A stretch of DNA of 64,000 nt from Cheilinus undulatus. Its lineage: Eukaryota; Chordata; Actinopteri; Labriformes; Labridae. The stretch is from the NCBI RefSeq assembly GCF_018320785.1, contig NC_054886.1, forward strand, positions 30,081,732 through 30,145,731. The letters run 5' to 3'. The stretch's first letter is position 1, and each line of letters opens with the position of its first letter. A program made the translations under genes and the position numbers. Below the pieces are notes generated by a model that ran no database searches, was not told the origin of the DNA, and saw nothing but the letters and a program-made list of their open reading frames with translations. This document shows positions 11,972 to 24,599 of the stretch, piece by piece.

Positions 11972-12659
11972 GGCCGGCCACACACTACAGGATTTTGAGC
12001 CCGATTTTCAGATTTGACTCCCTCGACGATTGTGGGGGCGTATACCGACTGGAGCCTCGTCGCAAACCATTATTTGTCTGAGTAGTCTGCACGTGTGTGG
12101 CATCAAAACGATTAATTTACTGCTCCAAATCGCGTCGTAGCCTCCCAGACCCTGAATGGTAAATATCAAACAGGTTTGATATTTATGATTCTAGGTTGTA
12201 GTGCCACTGACAGAGTACCCACAACAACCAATGATAGTGAGCACACCGGTAGCGTCACCAGACGAACCATACGTACTTTCACCGCTCACAACCATAAACA
12301 CATTGGTACCCTAATTTCAGCCAGGATTTCGTCCTGAGTCTTTCCCCTGTTTTATGATTGTTGCTGCACCTGTAACACACGCCAGGACAGCCTGTTGTGG
12401 AGAGACAGCAAGACAGTATCGACAGACATTCAGGTTTGTTTTTTTTTTTTTTTTTTTTTTTTTTGAAGTCACATGATCACACGAGGTCGCAGGCAGGTCG
12501 GCAGATGTGTGGTCTCCAGCGATCTGACAGTCTGGCTGAGTCGTCTAATGTGTTCGTTCAGAGGATTAAAGATGACAAATCTTTGGAAATTGTCCTGTAG
12601 TCTGTGGTCTCTCAGGGTTTTAAAATCGTTTCAGATTACAAAACTGTCTAGTGTGTGGA
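11972..12659. mobile_element. MITE with 3-bp GTA target site
   Basis: Bordered by GTA at 11969-11971 and 12660-12662. The ends share CCACACACTA followed by a tttt-rich segment in inverted orientation. A long T-run lies at 12437-12463. The 3-bp target suggests the PIF/Harbinger superfamily, although the usual target is TWA. Discounting it with one GTA copy joins the LINE linker frame as ...CTSTI-RKAKMNF..., which supports the borders. Confidence 0.65.
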
Positions 12660-13044
12660 GTATTGTGGAGGTACATTTATTTCTAAGGTGCCTAAATTCA
12701 ACCCAATGACTGGGCTTACCAGTACACCTTGCAAGGGTCCATGCCTTATTTCTCTCTCTCAGCAGAGCTGAGTTTTCAGCTGAGAACCAGGGAGTGTTCC
12801 TTTTTTTAACTCTGTTTTTTTTTTTTTTTTGATGGGTGCATGCATATCAACAACAGAGTTAAATTATTTACAAAAATGATTCAGAGCTAATTGGACATCT
12901 GGGATTTTAGTGGTATCATGAATGTCACTTCTATAGAGGTCAGACAGAAAAGCTTGCTCATTAACATGTTTAAAATTGTGACTATGAGAACAATTCCTTT
13001 TTAACTTTGTATTTCTCATACAAGCAATTGGACAGTGATCTCTA

Positions 13045-13659
13045 GCTGGGTTTCCATTACACTTGGAAATGCGCAAAATCGAAATGGCGCAATAAAAAAC
13101 TGGTAATGGAAACACCTGAAAAAAACAAAAAACCCTAAAACATTGCTAAAAAGTTTTTACGCTTTCATGAGGAGGTTTTTCAGGCGTTTCGATATAGAAA
13201 TATATCGCAAAAGTGCATTGGAAACACTTTTTCCGCATTTACAAGTCACGGGACGTGACGTACGGTGTCACGTGATCAGTCACTCCGAGACAACATGGCG
13301 CGGTACGCGGAGACAGAAGAAGAGACGAGACTTTTCTTCACATCATACTTCTATCCTTATGCGTGGCTATTGCCATACATACGGACTTTACCTCTGAACT
13401 ATCATCCGTTTTCTTCATCTTTTGTTCAAAATTATCAAGGCAACCGCCGTAGATGTAACCAAAACCGTACCAACACGCAACAGGTTTTGAGCGTCAAGCT
13501 TCCCTGCAGCGGATTCATGCGAGATGAGATTTTACGAGAATTGCAAGGCCTATGCCCAAAACTCCTTTCAGTGGAAATGCATTCAAAGCGCAATTATACT
13601 TACTCGAAATTTAAGGAATATCGCTTTTATTTTGCGAAAAACTGTAATGGAAACCCAGC
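13045..13659. mobile_element. MITE with TA target site in LINE endonuclease
   Basis: Inverted ends GCTGGGTTTCCATTACA at 13045 and TGTAATGGAAACCCAGC ending at 13659, flanked by TA on both sides (13043-13044 and 13660-13661). Long internal open frames on both strands are non-coding by position. Discounting it with one TA joins the endonuclease frame across the conserved GFS-DHCPI motif. The TA target suggests Tc1/mariner-type mobilisation, but the ends are unlike the other Tc1 elements here. Confidence 0.85.
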
Positions 13660-14079
13660 TACTGAAACCAAGTTCAAATACACCGGAGTCAGTAATTTTC
13701 TCAGCTCTGTTTGTGAAAATTAAATCAATCAAGGTTGACTTAGAGGAGTCTTTCAGATTTGACCTGGTGGGGACCTTGATTAGTTGTGAGAAACGAAAGT
13801 TTTCACATACTTCTTTCAGGTTATCAGAAGCAGAACTCAGCCAATTCAAATTCAAATCAACTAAAATAATTACTTCAGAAATTATGTATGGAACTAAAAG
13901 ATCAGCTAACATGTCTAAAGCAGAGAAGGAAGCTGAAGGAGGTCTGTACACAGCAACCACAGTAATAGAATTATTGTTTTTGAAACCTGATGGTCCAAAA
14001 GACATCGGCTGGGATATAGTAGCATTTTTAGTTGATGAGGAAGACTGAATACGTTGGGTGGGGCGTGTAATAGAGCTGA

Positions 14080-15110
14080 GCTTGGACTGTCATGCTGAGA
14101 AGGCCTTGCAGGAGCACAGAGTCAGAGGACGCACATCACCAGAGGAGCTAGACGGAGGACTTAACGTGTGACCCACCGCTGGGGCCGGTCGATATCTGGC
14201 CGCACGGGAAGAGTGCGCCAAGTCCCTGTTGTGCTTATCCTGCTCAACGAGTCTGGAATAGCCTTGAGGTGAGGGAGACCTCCGTGGAGCGCCCGAAAAC
14301 AAAGAGGGCTCCGAACCCTTACAGACACGCTTCTGTGCGGAACCAGGCGGCTCTGGGAGTGCTGTAGATCTGGAAAGCACCGTTTACCAGCAGCCGAGGG
14401 TCCTGCTGCTTCCGAATTGTTGTAAACCCCTGAGCTCCTCCGCAAGATGGCCTCCTTCAGCAGCTTGTGGCAGGCAGAGGAGGGCTTTACCACTTGCTGC
14501 TGAGGGACATGCTCACCCAGAGGAGGACCGTCCTTTTTACTAAGGACATCGGACCTGTTGGTCAGAAGGAGGAGAAGGAAGCATAGCACGGTGTTTATTC
14601 CTGCAGGCAACAGACCAGAGCTCCGGCTGACGTGGAATGGAGCTCACCGGAGCCCCCGCTTCTCCACCGGCATACACCTGTGCCGCTGCAGGCACAGGGG
14701 AGAGAGCGGTTCCTGCTGCTGTTTTTGGCTTTGCTCCCAGGAGGAGCCATGGATCTTCCGGCAGAGCTGAAGCAGCCTCGGGCTCCGGAACACCAGTGAT
14801 TGTGGAGCCCAACCATGGAACAGTGAGATCAGAGACCATCCCTGGAGCTGCTGGAGCGGGACTGCGGGAGAGGCAGGCCGTGTTAAGGAATCCATGACTG
14901 GAGGTACCCATGACGGCGAGGTGCTTGGCCTGGGTCGTGGCTACGGTTGAAAACTCCACCATGAGACTATTCTTCTCCATGACCTCTGCTCTCAGCGACG
15001 CGATGTTTTTCCTCAGCTTCGAGATGGTAAGTGAGCAAGACACACTCTCAGGCTTGTTATTGGCCATCGAAAAACAGCAAATGAACTTGACATGCTGACA
15101 TTGTCAGAGT
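14080..15110 (-). mobile_element. LINE ORF1 fragment, same family as 27.9 kb LINE
   Basis: The minus frame 15067-14540 starts MANNKPES and contains KNIASLRAEVMEKN and EFSTVATTQAKHLAV. These match the ORF1 start of the LINE at 27924 closely. After a frameshift near 14560 the match continues (VVKPSSACHKLLKEAILRRSSG) to about 14400. The first 60 residues look like a coiled coil. The esterase domain, endonuclease and RT of this family are missing, so it is a 5' fragment that lies directly beside the unrelated LINE at 8318-14050. Confidence 0.8.
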
Positions 15111-15179
15111 TAGAAATACAGATTTCTATTGAAAAATGTTCTTTAATCTTTGCCTTCATAGAAAAAAAAAAAAAAAAAA

Positions 15180-15300
15180 CACCTTTTGCAACAATTCCAA
15201 AAACGAGTTAAACGTGGCAACAAATGTGCCAAAATAGACAGAAACAATGATGGGTGTTAAAAAGTGGCACAGATTTGATCAGACCTCAGTCTTAGCTTGA
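15180..15300. repeat. Inverted counterpart of 2918-2955 and 3640-3740
   Basis: Reverse complement of two stretches around the L1 fragment near 3 kb, including caaatgtgccaaaatagaca and ttgatcag...tcagtct. Here the two stretches are contiguous, so this copy shows the unoccupied site of that L1 fragment. A long A-run lies at 15162-15179. Confidence 0.65.
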
Positions 15301-15985
15301 CACAAATTTTTAATTGAATTTCATAACTTAACAACACAAACAATGCAGAAATGAAATAATACAATACAAATAAGGACAAACAAAACAGATCCACTCCAAA
15401 AACATAACAAGCACTGCAAAGAATGTTCACATATAGACATTTTACATAAGTTACATCGAAATAAAATATTTTGTTATGCGTACGCAAATGTTGTGAGATT
15501 GCACAAGCAGCGTAAATAAATACAAGAATGCTGTGCACCAGTACTACTAAAGCAATACAGACAGAGTCAGCTGGCAACAAAAATAGATCTTTGAAACTAA
15601 AAACTGCCTTTAGTGTTTTTGAAGGAATGAGTCCAAGGGCTTCCATAATCACCAGACTTTATCAGATGTGTGGTTGAGGTCATGAGTCAGTTTCTCCAAA
15701 GGGAAAAGGGCTACAACTTGTGAAATCCACACATTAGCTGTTGGGACCTGCAGACAAACGCAGCAAGATACACTTTTTCACCAGAAACAAAAGAATTGTT
15801 AACAGAGACTTAATATCTATGTTAAAAAGATTGTTAGGCGTATGATTCAACAAATAAAATGAAGAAGACAATGGGAACTGTTTGCAAGTGATCTCCTGAA
15901 TCACAGAATGGACTTCTCTCCAAAATGTTTCAACAAGGTTACATGACCATAACGTATGAATACATGTACCTTTATGCACTGATAC
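15300..15985 (-). mobile_element. L1-like LINE 3' end
   Basis: The minus frame from about 15975 down reads GTCIHTLWSCNLVETFW, the His/Cys zinc-knuckle and C-terminal tail of L1-type ORF2, then decays into a 3' UTR. It is 5'-truncated just upstream of that motif. The fragment near 3 kb ends at almost the same point of the protein, so the two do not overlap. Confidence 0.65.
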
Positions 15986-16299
15986 TTTTAATAACAGGAC
16001 TGAGCTGGGTCTCTTCTCTGGGCTTTTAGGATCCCAGCCACGTTTTTGCTCTACTTCTCTTGTGACACACGACTCTTTCATTTTATTTGTGTTGGATTAA
16101 GTCTTGATTTCCACTGAATTTCTTTTGACACTGACACTTTACTGAAGACACTTCTCAAACATTTACATAGTGATGACTTTCAAAACCAGTTAGGTCCACC
16201 AACCTGACAAAGAAAACCTCTTTGTGGGGAGAAACAAGCTTCAGAGGATCTGATAAGATTCTGAAGTATTTGTTTAGACAAAGATACAGCATCTGTTAA

Positions 16300-17320
<1,021 letters not shown>

Positions 17321-17647
17321 AAGTGTTCTTAGCCAACAGGAAGTGCCCGTGAAGACTCTGCTGCACCCTCTGCATCTCGATTGGTTGAAAAATTGAGTGT
17401 CCAGATTCACAATTTGACAAGTTTCTCCACCAATATAACGATTTTTTGGGAAATGTAAGCGGCGGGGGAAAAAACGACATGGCAGCCATTCAGTGAACAA
17501 AAACAAATAAAAACAACGTATTTGCGTGACAGAGCACAAACACAGCACATTACGACGCAACACAGCTCAGAGCAGCACAACACAACATCTCACAGAACAA
17601 GAACAACAATCCAAGCAAGGAAGTGGAAGACAGGGAAACAGCGGTTT

Positions 17648-18726
17648 ATGACGGAGGAAGCGCTTGAGTTTCTGTTTTCAAATGAGTCTTTTGACAACAA
17701 CACAGCAGAACCATCAGATTCTGACACTGATACTTGGTGCGCTGAGGAGGAGTGCAGTCAAGTGATTGATCTTTTGAAGACAGGTGAGTAACACTGCTCA
17801 TATTTTGTCGTATTTAGTTAACCTGATTTAAGTATATTCTAGTAAAGCATAACACATAATAATATGCCTTTAGAGTTTTCCAGTTGGAGTCTGTGTGTGT
17901 CTGTGTGTGAGGATAGATTCACTGGAAAAGTAAGAAAATAAACTAAGACACATCAAAATATATATTTAACACATCTCTGTCTGTATAGCTTATATATTTC
18001 TAATTTTATTTTGCAGGTCTATATCTGTGTAATTTACCTGTGTGTTCATGTAGGCTATATTTTACATATCTATATCCTTACACATCTATTCAAGCCTTTA
18101 TTTTGCAGAGGTATAAGCATACATTTTCAACTTATTTATTGTTGCTGTCATTCTCCATCTGTATCTGTTTATTATACACATCCATATATTTTACATATAG
18201 CCTACCTCTATATTTTACACATCTATATGTCTATTTGCTTGTCTTTATGCTAACATTTTACACAGATTTTTTTGTTCACATGAATACACACATTTGATTT
18301 AATTGGATATTTATATGTCACATATTTTACACATCCACATGCATTTCTTTTACACATATTTACTTGTAGATTTTACACATCTTTGTAATTTCTTCCTTAT
18401 ATATTTCAGTCCAGAGGATGGGAGAGGACTTCAAGAGGCAACTGTCTCCATCAGCAGGCCTCCTGCTATCCAGGAGGGCTACCAGCAGAGGAGAAGAGGC
18501 TGCACTATACCCCTCCACAGCCCCGGCTCCCAGACCAGAAGAGGAAGAGGAAGGAGACGAGTCTGTGGAGCAGACAGGGTGCATGGCGACACAACACCTC
18601 AGGCTCAGGAGCCAGGTGTTAGCTGCTTACACATTTTCCCCCATGAGAGTCCCTGGAGTACAAGGCTTTGTGAATGGAAAGTACTCTCCTGCACAGATTT
18701 TAAGACTGGCACAAAAAGTGCCATAA
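17648..18726 (+). CDS. Two-exon ORF, acidic N-terminus, transposon-like
   Basis: ATG 17648 opens an exon ending at a good donor (17783, AAGACAG/gtgagt). An acceptor (tatatttcag) at 18409 starts a second exon, 18410-18726, ending in TAA. The phases agree (1 into 1) and the product would be 150 residues. The first exon is acidic (ALEFLFSNESFDNNTAEPSD), the style of piggyBac transposase N-termini; the second has a Glu run (EEEEEGDES) and a conserved-looking C-terminal block around YTFSPMRVPGVQGFV. There is no catalytic domain. It may be the leading part of a transposase left in a deleted element. I do not recognise a host family. A start at 17522 in the same frame is possible but less likely. 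Confidence 0.35.
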
Positions 18727-19137
18727 AGCCCTGGGTCTGTCCTGTTCTGACCTACAAGTATAAATGTAAATAGTATAAAAATGTATTTTTTAAGATAGTT
18801 TGCACTTGCTGATCATTTGCATTAAGCATGTTTTTCTGTTGTTTTGTTTGCACTCTGCTCATTTGCATTGGAAATATTTTTTCCATTTTGTGTTGTTTAT
18901 CGAAATGATTTGCACTTTAATTGCATCACAATATTTCTGATTGTGTGTTTGTGAGGATCATTTGAAAACCATTAACAAGAAAACTATATTTTTCTTTTTG
19001 GTAAATAAGGTTCATTTGCTTGTGAGGAGAAATTTTATAGACATTTGTTGCATTAGTTTCATTTGCTGTTAATGCTCAAATAATAATTTACATGAAAATC
19101 ACATTTGATTCAGAGTCCTTTTTGGACACTTTTTGGA

Positions 19138-19202
19138 CACACACAAACACACACACACACAAACACATACATACATGCATATATATATATATATATATAA
19201 CA
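19138..19202. repeat. (AC)n and (TA)n microsatellite
   Basis: AC-rich tract followed by an uninterrupted TA tract at the right edge of the insertion. Confidence 0.9.
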
Positions 19203-19436
19203 TTCAAATGAATGTAGAAGAGTGAGGCGCCCCCAAAATGCCCTGGATCTTTAAGGTTTAATTCCAGGACTCTAATCTGACAGTTTAGTTGTGAAGTTTA
19301 GAGAAAGCACAACATGTGCTTGTTTCTAAAGCCACTCCTCTTCATATTTGCGTTTGAATGCCACCCAGATTCTTTGGAACCTTCCACAAGATTCTGAGGT
19401 ATTTGTCTAGACTAAGATATCAAGATAAGATAACTG

Positions 19437-19444
19437 TATATAAG
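19437..19444 (+). promoter_or_regulatory. TATA box of lectin 1
   Basis: TATATAAG lies 102 bp before the start codon. The surrounding sequence (tgaggtatttgtctagac upstream, gagatgctctgtccac downstream) is shared by all five lectin loci. Confidence 0.75.
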
Positions 19445-19545
19445 AGATGCTCTGTCCACCATCTCCACACAAGAAGCGAAGAAGACGAATCTGGGAAGAA
19501 AGACAAAATCCATTCATCACTTCTACTACCTGCATCAACTCAGCC

Positions 19546-21355
19546 ATGAAGACACTGGCCATGTTTCTACTCATCTGTGCCGTGATGGCCCTGACTAATG
19601 CTGCTGGTGAGTTTAACAGAGAAATTTGACATTTTAACATACAATCGTTGTTTTTTATGGAGAGAAAACTATGTGTAAAGTCAGTCACTGACTGTTCTGT
19701 TAAACCTTTCTGCTGTCCCATAAACAGAGCCTGATGTGAAGATGGGAGAACCATCATTTCATTTTTTTTTTTCAAAAAGTCAACAGAAAAGACTCCCTTT
19801 TAATTTTTCTTTTCTTTTACAGTGAAAATGATCTGATGAACACCACCCAAAATCAAGTTATTTAGCATTCTGTAGCCAAGAATAAAGAAAGATGTCCTTT
19901 TGTCCCTCCTTTTTTTAGTCCTTTTCTTTGGAAGTTTGCAAGGATAGTGGACAACATAGAAAGACTGAAAATTGAGATATTATCGTGCATGCAAAGTACA
20001 GATGAAAAAAGTCAATGACTGTTGTCATATCCATCCAGCTGTTGCAGAAGCAGTGTCTGATGAAAAGACAGTGGAAGTATCCATTCAGGAAGATGAGCTG
20101 GCATTCTCTCTAGTTTTAGAAAACTGAAAGACCTTTAACCAATATGAGACAGAGTAGAGCTAAAAAGTTTCATTTTCATTTTCTAAGTCTATATTTCAGT
20201 CTTCAGGTATAATGTCTCATTTTCTGAGTTAGTTATGTGAAGTTATGTGTCTTCTCCTGTTTTCGAAACATCTTTGTTGGGAATTGCTGCTGAAAACACC
20301 AAAATGGTCTAGTGGCATGTGCCCCACTTTAGATCTCATAGGATCCTCCTCCAATCATCATTTCTTTTGCAAATTTGTATGCAGGTGAGAATCACATCAA
20401 TCGGAGATCAACATCTTGTCCCAGCGGATGGAGTGAGTACAAGGGCCGCTGTTTTCTCTTCATTTCAACAAAGGAGACTTGGGCTGATGCTGAGGTAATC
20501 AGAGTTTTTGGATTAAATGTGACAATACAGTGACATTTGAATAGTTTTCTTTAACTTCTTGTCCAGCAAAGGTTGTTAATTGACATAGTTTTTGAATTAT
20601 TGAAGTTTTATTTAAGTGTCAAGATTTTGTGGAAAATCTTCTGGTAAAATGATCTAGAGTCCATGTTTGGTAAAAAAAAATCTATCTACCTAAAACCAAG
20701 AGACTGTATGTGGAAACTTAGTCTGTAATACACCACTCCATGCCTCTATCTGTGGATTTTTCGTCCCTTTAGAAAGACTGTCTGAACCGAGGGGGACACC
20801 TTGCATCGGTGCACAGGTCTAGTGAGCATAACTTTATTCGGACATATATACTGGGCATCGCTCATTCATCTCCACTCACATGGCTTGGAGGCTCAGAGCA
20901 GGTACGTTACTGAAGACTAAAACCAAAATGTTACAGAAAGCTTCCTTCAGCCCATGATGTCCATTTTCGTTATTGGTGCTCTGTTTTTTAGGAGGGTACC
21001 TGGTTCTGGAGTGATGGTACTTCTTTTGACTTCACCTACTGGGCTAAGGGCCAGCCTGATGACAGTGGAAGCTGTCTGGTCATGAACTATAGAGGTAAAT
21101 TTATGTACAGCTTTTCTTTTTTTTCTGAGGTCTGAGCATAATACAGACGTTTTTATACGCATTAGCATGTGCAATCATCAATTTAAGTATTGTACCTGAA
21201 GTTTAGATACTTCACCTCCTTACCTGAGTTTAGACGAGCCATTGGTAGTCAGTTCATCCCTAATTACCTCTCTCTGTCTGTTCACAGATGACAGGAAATT
21301 TGATGATGAGCGCTGCTCTAACAAAAAGCCATTCGTCTGTGCAATGAAACCGTGA
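19546..21355 (+). CDS. Secreted C-type lectin, copy 1 (intact)
   Basis: Predicted secreted carbohydrate-binding protein of 156 residues. Exons in phase with GT/AG borders: 19546-19606, 20385-20494, 20773-20901, 20992-21094, 21288-21355. Exon 1 encodes a hydrophobic signal peptide of about 20 residues. The rest is one C-type lectin-like domain with cysteines at 32, 43, 60, 128, 144 and 152, a WLGG core (94-97), the WFWSDGT strand (104-110) and QPD (121-123), the galactose-type form of calcium site 2. The usual EDC before the fifth strand is GSC, and WND is FDD, so calcium binding is uncertain. Two acidic linker exons of the sister genes survive only as relics: at about 19717-19752 the acceptor CAG is CTG, and at 20039-20092 the donor GT is AT. 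Exon 1 therefore splices straight to the lectin domain. It resembles small fish plasma, skin and venom lectins; the exact subgroup is not decidable here. Confidence 0.88.
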
Positions 21356-21577
21356 AGTCTCTTTGGATGACAGAGGCACCTACAGTACAAAGGGCATTTT
21401 CTTAGCAATGTCCTTTCAAATACTTTTCAAAGTCTATAATTTCCTTTATAATGTCTAATCCAAAGAATCAGGTAGATAAGTATCATTATAATCTCTCACC
21501 CTGGAAAATTTCTGTAATTTGATGGTAATGGGATGTTTTCATTTTCTGATTTTAACTGTTTTTCCTCTCAGCAACAC

Positions 21578-21583
21578 AATAAA
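21578..21583 (+). terminator. Polyadenylation signal of lectin 1
   Basis: AATAAA in the conserved context caacacaataaag, 223 bp after the stop codon. The same signal ends the other lectin copies. Confidence 0.8.
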
Positions 21584-21619
21584 GTCCTAAGCATTAAAAA
21601 AAAACTGCCGTTCTGACTC

Positions 21620-21730
21620 TGAATAGATCATGGTTCTTTGATTAATCGCCTAAAGCATGGGGTTGGTGTTGGAGGCGTTGCCCTGCAGTGGTTCATCTCC
21701 TATCTACTCCATAGCTACTGTGTGAGCAGC
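21620..21730 (+). repeat. Ancient LINE RT scrap after lectin 1
   Basis: The + strand reads LINRLKHGVGVGGVALQWFI, a recognisable LINE reverse-transcriptase block (compare LNRLKHLVGPSGT... in the LINE at 33.65 kb). The same fragment lies just after the poly(A) site in all five lectin units, so it predates their duplication. Confidence 0.65.
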
Positions 21731-22204
21731 AGCACCACCTACTGGTAGACTGAACACAGAGCATCACAGTCCTCCTCTATTTTACAGACATAATGACAAG
21801 TATAAAACACAACAGAAGATCAATATTCAACACCAACTGCAGATTTATTGGAATATTCAGCTTCTGATTTACATTTCATCATCAGTGTAACAGTTATTCT
21901 TTAACACTAGAAAGTCCAGAATTCAAAACCTACAAGAAAAACTCTGAGAGGTGATTTAGATGACTAGATTACAAACTCTGTAACCTCTGATGATAGACAC
22001 CCAGTACAAACAAAATTACATTTAATGAAATGTTCATTTAAAATGAACTTTTTAGTATTATTTGTCATCACATACAGCACACTGTTATCACTCCATACAA
22101 AAGCAGCTATATTTACAAAAGATAATGAATTAAACCTCGCAGAATGATCAAATGATAACTGGTTGTATCTGATTTTATAATGAAACATTTAATTTTGATT
22201 CTCT
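21731..22204. other. Conserved 3' flank of lectin unit 1
   Basis: AT-rich non-coding sequence homologous to 48000-48370, 53330-53720 and 59890-60290, and in reverse to 32520-32900. Includes the motif ctactggtagactg. No gene. Confidence 0.7.
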
Positions 22205-23500
22205 TTTATTCAGATGCTGACAGGCCATAGGTAATCACTAGATCTTTAATGTGACCTCTGTTATGGGTGGGCTGTGTAACATGTTGGATAAAATTCATAC
22301 AATTAATTTGGTTTAAAAATTCTAAGATAAAATAGTCTGATTGTCTACATAAGGATGAAAATCACCTAAAAAAAATAACTCTGTCATATTTAGAGTGGAT
22401 AAAAGAGAGCAGCTCTGAAAATGCTGTCATTAAAGAGGTGCAACGTTTAGGTGGTCTATAGATGGTTAAACATAGTATGGGAGGAATGCTAAAAACAAAG
22501 GAGTGATATTCAAAAGATAAATACTCATCACATAAAATGTCTCTAAAACCATGGTGTGCTACAGACTTGTGGCTGTCCCCCCTCCTCTTTTACCTTGTCT
22601 AAAAGAATATGAAAATTGGTAGTTAGGGAGGGAGGCTTCAGTAAGGGTTGCAGGTGCATCAGTGCTGAGCCAAGTTTCAGTTAGAATCATAACATCAGTA
22701 TTATTTTCTAAAATCAAGCCATTAATAAGAAAATCGTTGTCTCAAAGAGATCTCACATTTCAAAGGGCCATGTTAAGTGTAGTGTGTGATGTTTGGGGGG
22801 TCAGATGGTGGGGTGTGTGAGATTATGGGATTAAGATTATGCAGATTTGCGGTGGTAGTTGGTGTGCTCTCTGGTGGTAATAATGAAAGCGCTAGGTGAG
22901 TAGTTGGGAAAATCAGAGGGTCCGAGTCCAGTAGGGTGTGTGTTACTGTTAAAAGAGGAACTGAAATGATAGGGACTAGGACCACGGGGGACATCAGTCT
23001 CTGCTGGACTGGGCTGCAGGCGGGCATGCTGGACGCCGTATGTCAGGCTGGTGGACAGCAGACGGCAACCCAAGCCCATCAGCCTCGAAGAGATGTCTTT
23101 GCCAGAAGGCATCAAAATTGTAAATAAAACCTACGTTGTGAGAGCCACAGGCAGAGGAGGACCAGGTGTCTTGGTCACGGGTGGGGGTGGGGCCAGAAAT
23201 AAAAACACCTAAATGGAACTGATTTACTGTGTTAAAGAGGTGGAGGAAATAAAATAAAAGTTCAGACTGCTGTTTGGAAATGTCGTTTGTACCTGCATGG
23301 ATGATGAGTCTGTTGACCTTCGGATAGGATTTCCTGATGTCAGGAATTTTCTCCGCTATATCCTTAACGGTGGCACCAGGGAATGACAGCGTGACCGCCA
23401 CTTCATGTGCACGTTCCTTATGACGGCGTCCCTGATGATGAGGGTTGATGGAGGCGCCGCCTGACGGAGAGGAGGCTGACATGCAGCCCTTTCCCTGGCG
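22205..23500 (-). mobile_element. L2/CR1-type LINE fragment, esterase and endonuclease
   Basis: On the minus strand, 23482-22994 encodes part of an SGNH-hydrolase (esterase-like) domain with the block LIIHAGTNDISKQQSELL, as in ORF1 of CR1/L2-type LINEs. Downstream, about 22770-22205 holds decayed endonuclease sequence (near 22340, FLGDFHPYVDNQT, the GDFN motif). Numerous stops. RT and 3' end are absent. Confidence 0.7.
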
Positions 23501-24599
23501 AGATCTTTGCTTTAAACAGAGGAGACAGTAGCAGGAGTGACAGATGATGATGACCCCGGAGGGGATGGAGTGGAGACGTCAGCAGCGGATGGAGAGGTGG
23601 CAAAGGCAGGTGCAGCTGCAGACTGTTGCTAAGGTAAACAACACTAAGGCTGAAGGTGGTGAGCCTGCTCAGTGATTCAAAGTGTGAAAACTTACAATCA
23701 AGACAGAAACTAAAGCTACAGGTTTGGAGAAAGGACTCGGTAGACATTCAGAGTCTCTAGAAATTATCCATTGTTACATGTGGCTGGCTGCTGCATGTCT
23801 CCTCTCTCCCTGCTCCTTCTGGCTCCCCTCCTCCCTCTACCTGCAGGCTCTGACACACCTGAGCACAACCTGTGCAAGGAGGTTTGTTTGTTTGTTTGTT
23901 TGTTTGGTTAACCTTCTCTTTTCATTAATTAAGTAATTTTTTTTTCCAAGCGTTTCTTTTCCCCCTTAGTTAATTCATCCCCATGCATGTCAAGATTGTT
24001 GGGTTTTGTTGTTTTAGTTTGGCTGTAGTTTTGTCATGTTCTCTTGTTGTTTTCTTTTCCATCTTGAGTCATTATTTTTGGTTAGGTAGTTTTAGTTAGA
24101 GGTAGTGGCTGGTCCAATGGCCCATTGCATGGTTAGCCACATTCACCACCCCTCTTGTGTTCTTTGTGACCAGCGCCTACAGCCCTTTTAATTTCATTAA
24201 TTTAATTTATTAACTGTTTGATTAATCAATTATTGCTTACTTAAATAAAGCTTCAAATTCATGTTTGAAACTAAAATCATTTGTGTCATTTTGTATACGT
24301 TAACTGATCCCTTTCTGTTCGAGCCTTATTTTGTTGTATAAATTAATTATTTTAAGAGGCCATCAAAACGAGGGTGTGCTTCAGAACAATACAAAAATAG
24401 TTTCTAAACCAGCTCAATCCATACACAGAAAAAAATTCACTGTCTGGTATCATCAGCATATAACAACAGATGGCTTGATTCTGCAAACTTCAACCAATTT
24501 TTGCCACTTTTTCTTCCCTTTTCCATCACCTTGAATCAATTTTTTTTTGTCACTGTTAACCCATTTTCACCACTTTTGTGCCTCTTGTTGCAACTCTTT
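23501..24599. other. Intergenic; (GTTT)n and low-complexity sequence
   Basis: Contains a (GTTT)n tract at 23880-23907, AT-rich sequence with an AATAAA at about 24245, and a short stretch of tttttgccac-type minisatellite at 24480-24600. Frames here are low in complexity and lack motifs. Confidence 0.5.

Larger units (their letters stand above)
8318..14050 (-). mobile_element. Jockey-group LINE, truncated and multiply interrupted
   Basis: Read on the minus strand, the LINE pieces in order are: endonuclease (14050-13660 then 13044-12870, with AVYRPPSASF, PTRSNLKDSSKSTLIDLIF and an SDH-type DHCPI motif); linker (about 12840-12663); RT N-terminal part (11968-11340, with TPLHKG and NNYRPISKLSCLAKIFE); a short part after the RT active site (10640-10556); thumb and C-terminus (9258-8490, with LNAEKTKFMLFSR and FHSALRFITGD). 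The 3' tail near 8318-8350 is AT-rich with AATAAA. The YxDD core is lost in the 10640-11340 gap. Three inserted DNA transposons leave the LINE frame intact when discounted with one copy of their target sites. Confidence 0.8.
17321..19250. mobile_element. Insertion of unknown type upstream of lectin 1
   Basis: The Tc1 relic on the left and the lectin upstream region on the right are continuous in the sister unit at 44090, so about 1.9 kb was inserted here. It holds a two-exon open frame (17648-18726), a run of tttacacatctatat-like repeats (18000-18410) and a microsatellite. I could not pair terminal repeats with confidence. Confidence 0.5.

Noticed and set aside
13265-14048. Overlapping open frames of 152 and 174 codons on +
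   Set aside because: They are antisense to LINE endonuclease and MITE sequence; the meaningful frame is on the minus strand.
18011-18297. Two + frames rich in Tyr, Leu, His and Ile
   Set aside because: Translated from tttacacatctatat-type repeats in the intron between 17783 and 18410.
22773-23747. Several minus and plus frames of 80-109 codons
   Set aside because: Only the SGNH-block frame makes sense; the others are shadows or low-complexity Leu/Pro/His sequence of LINE debris.
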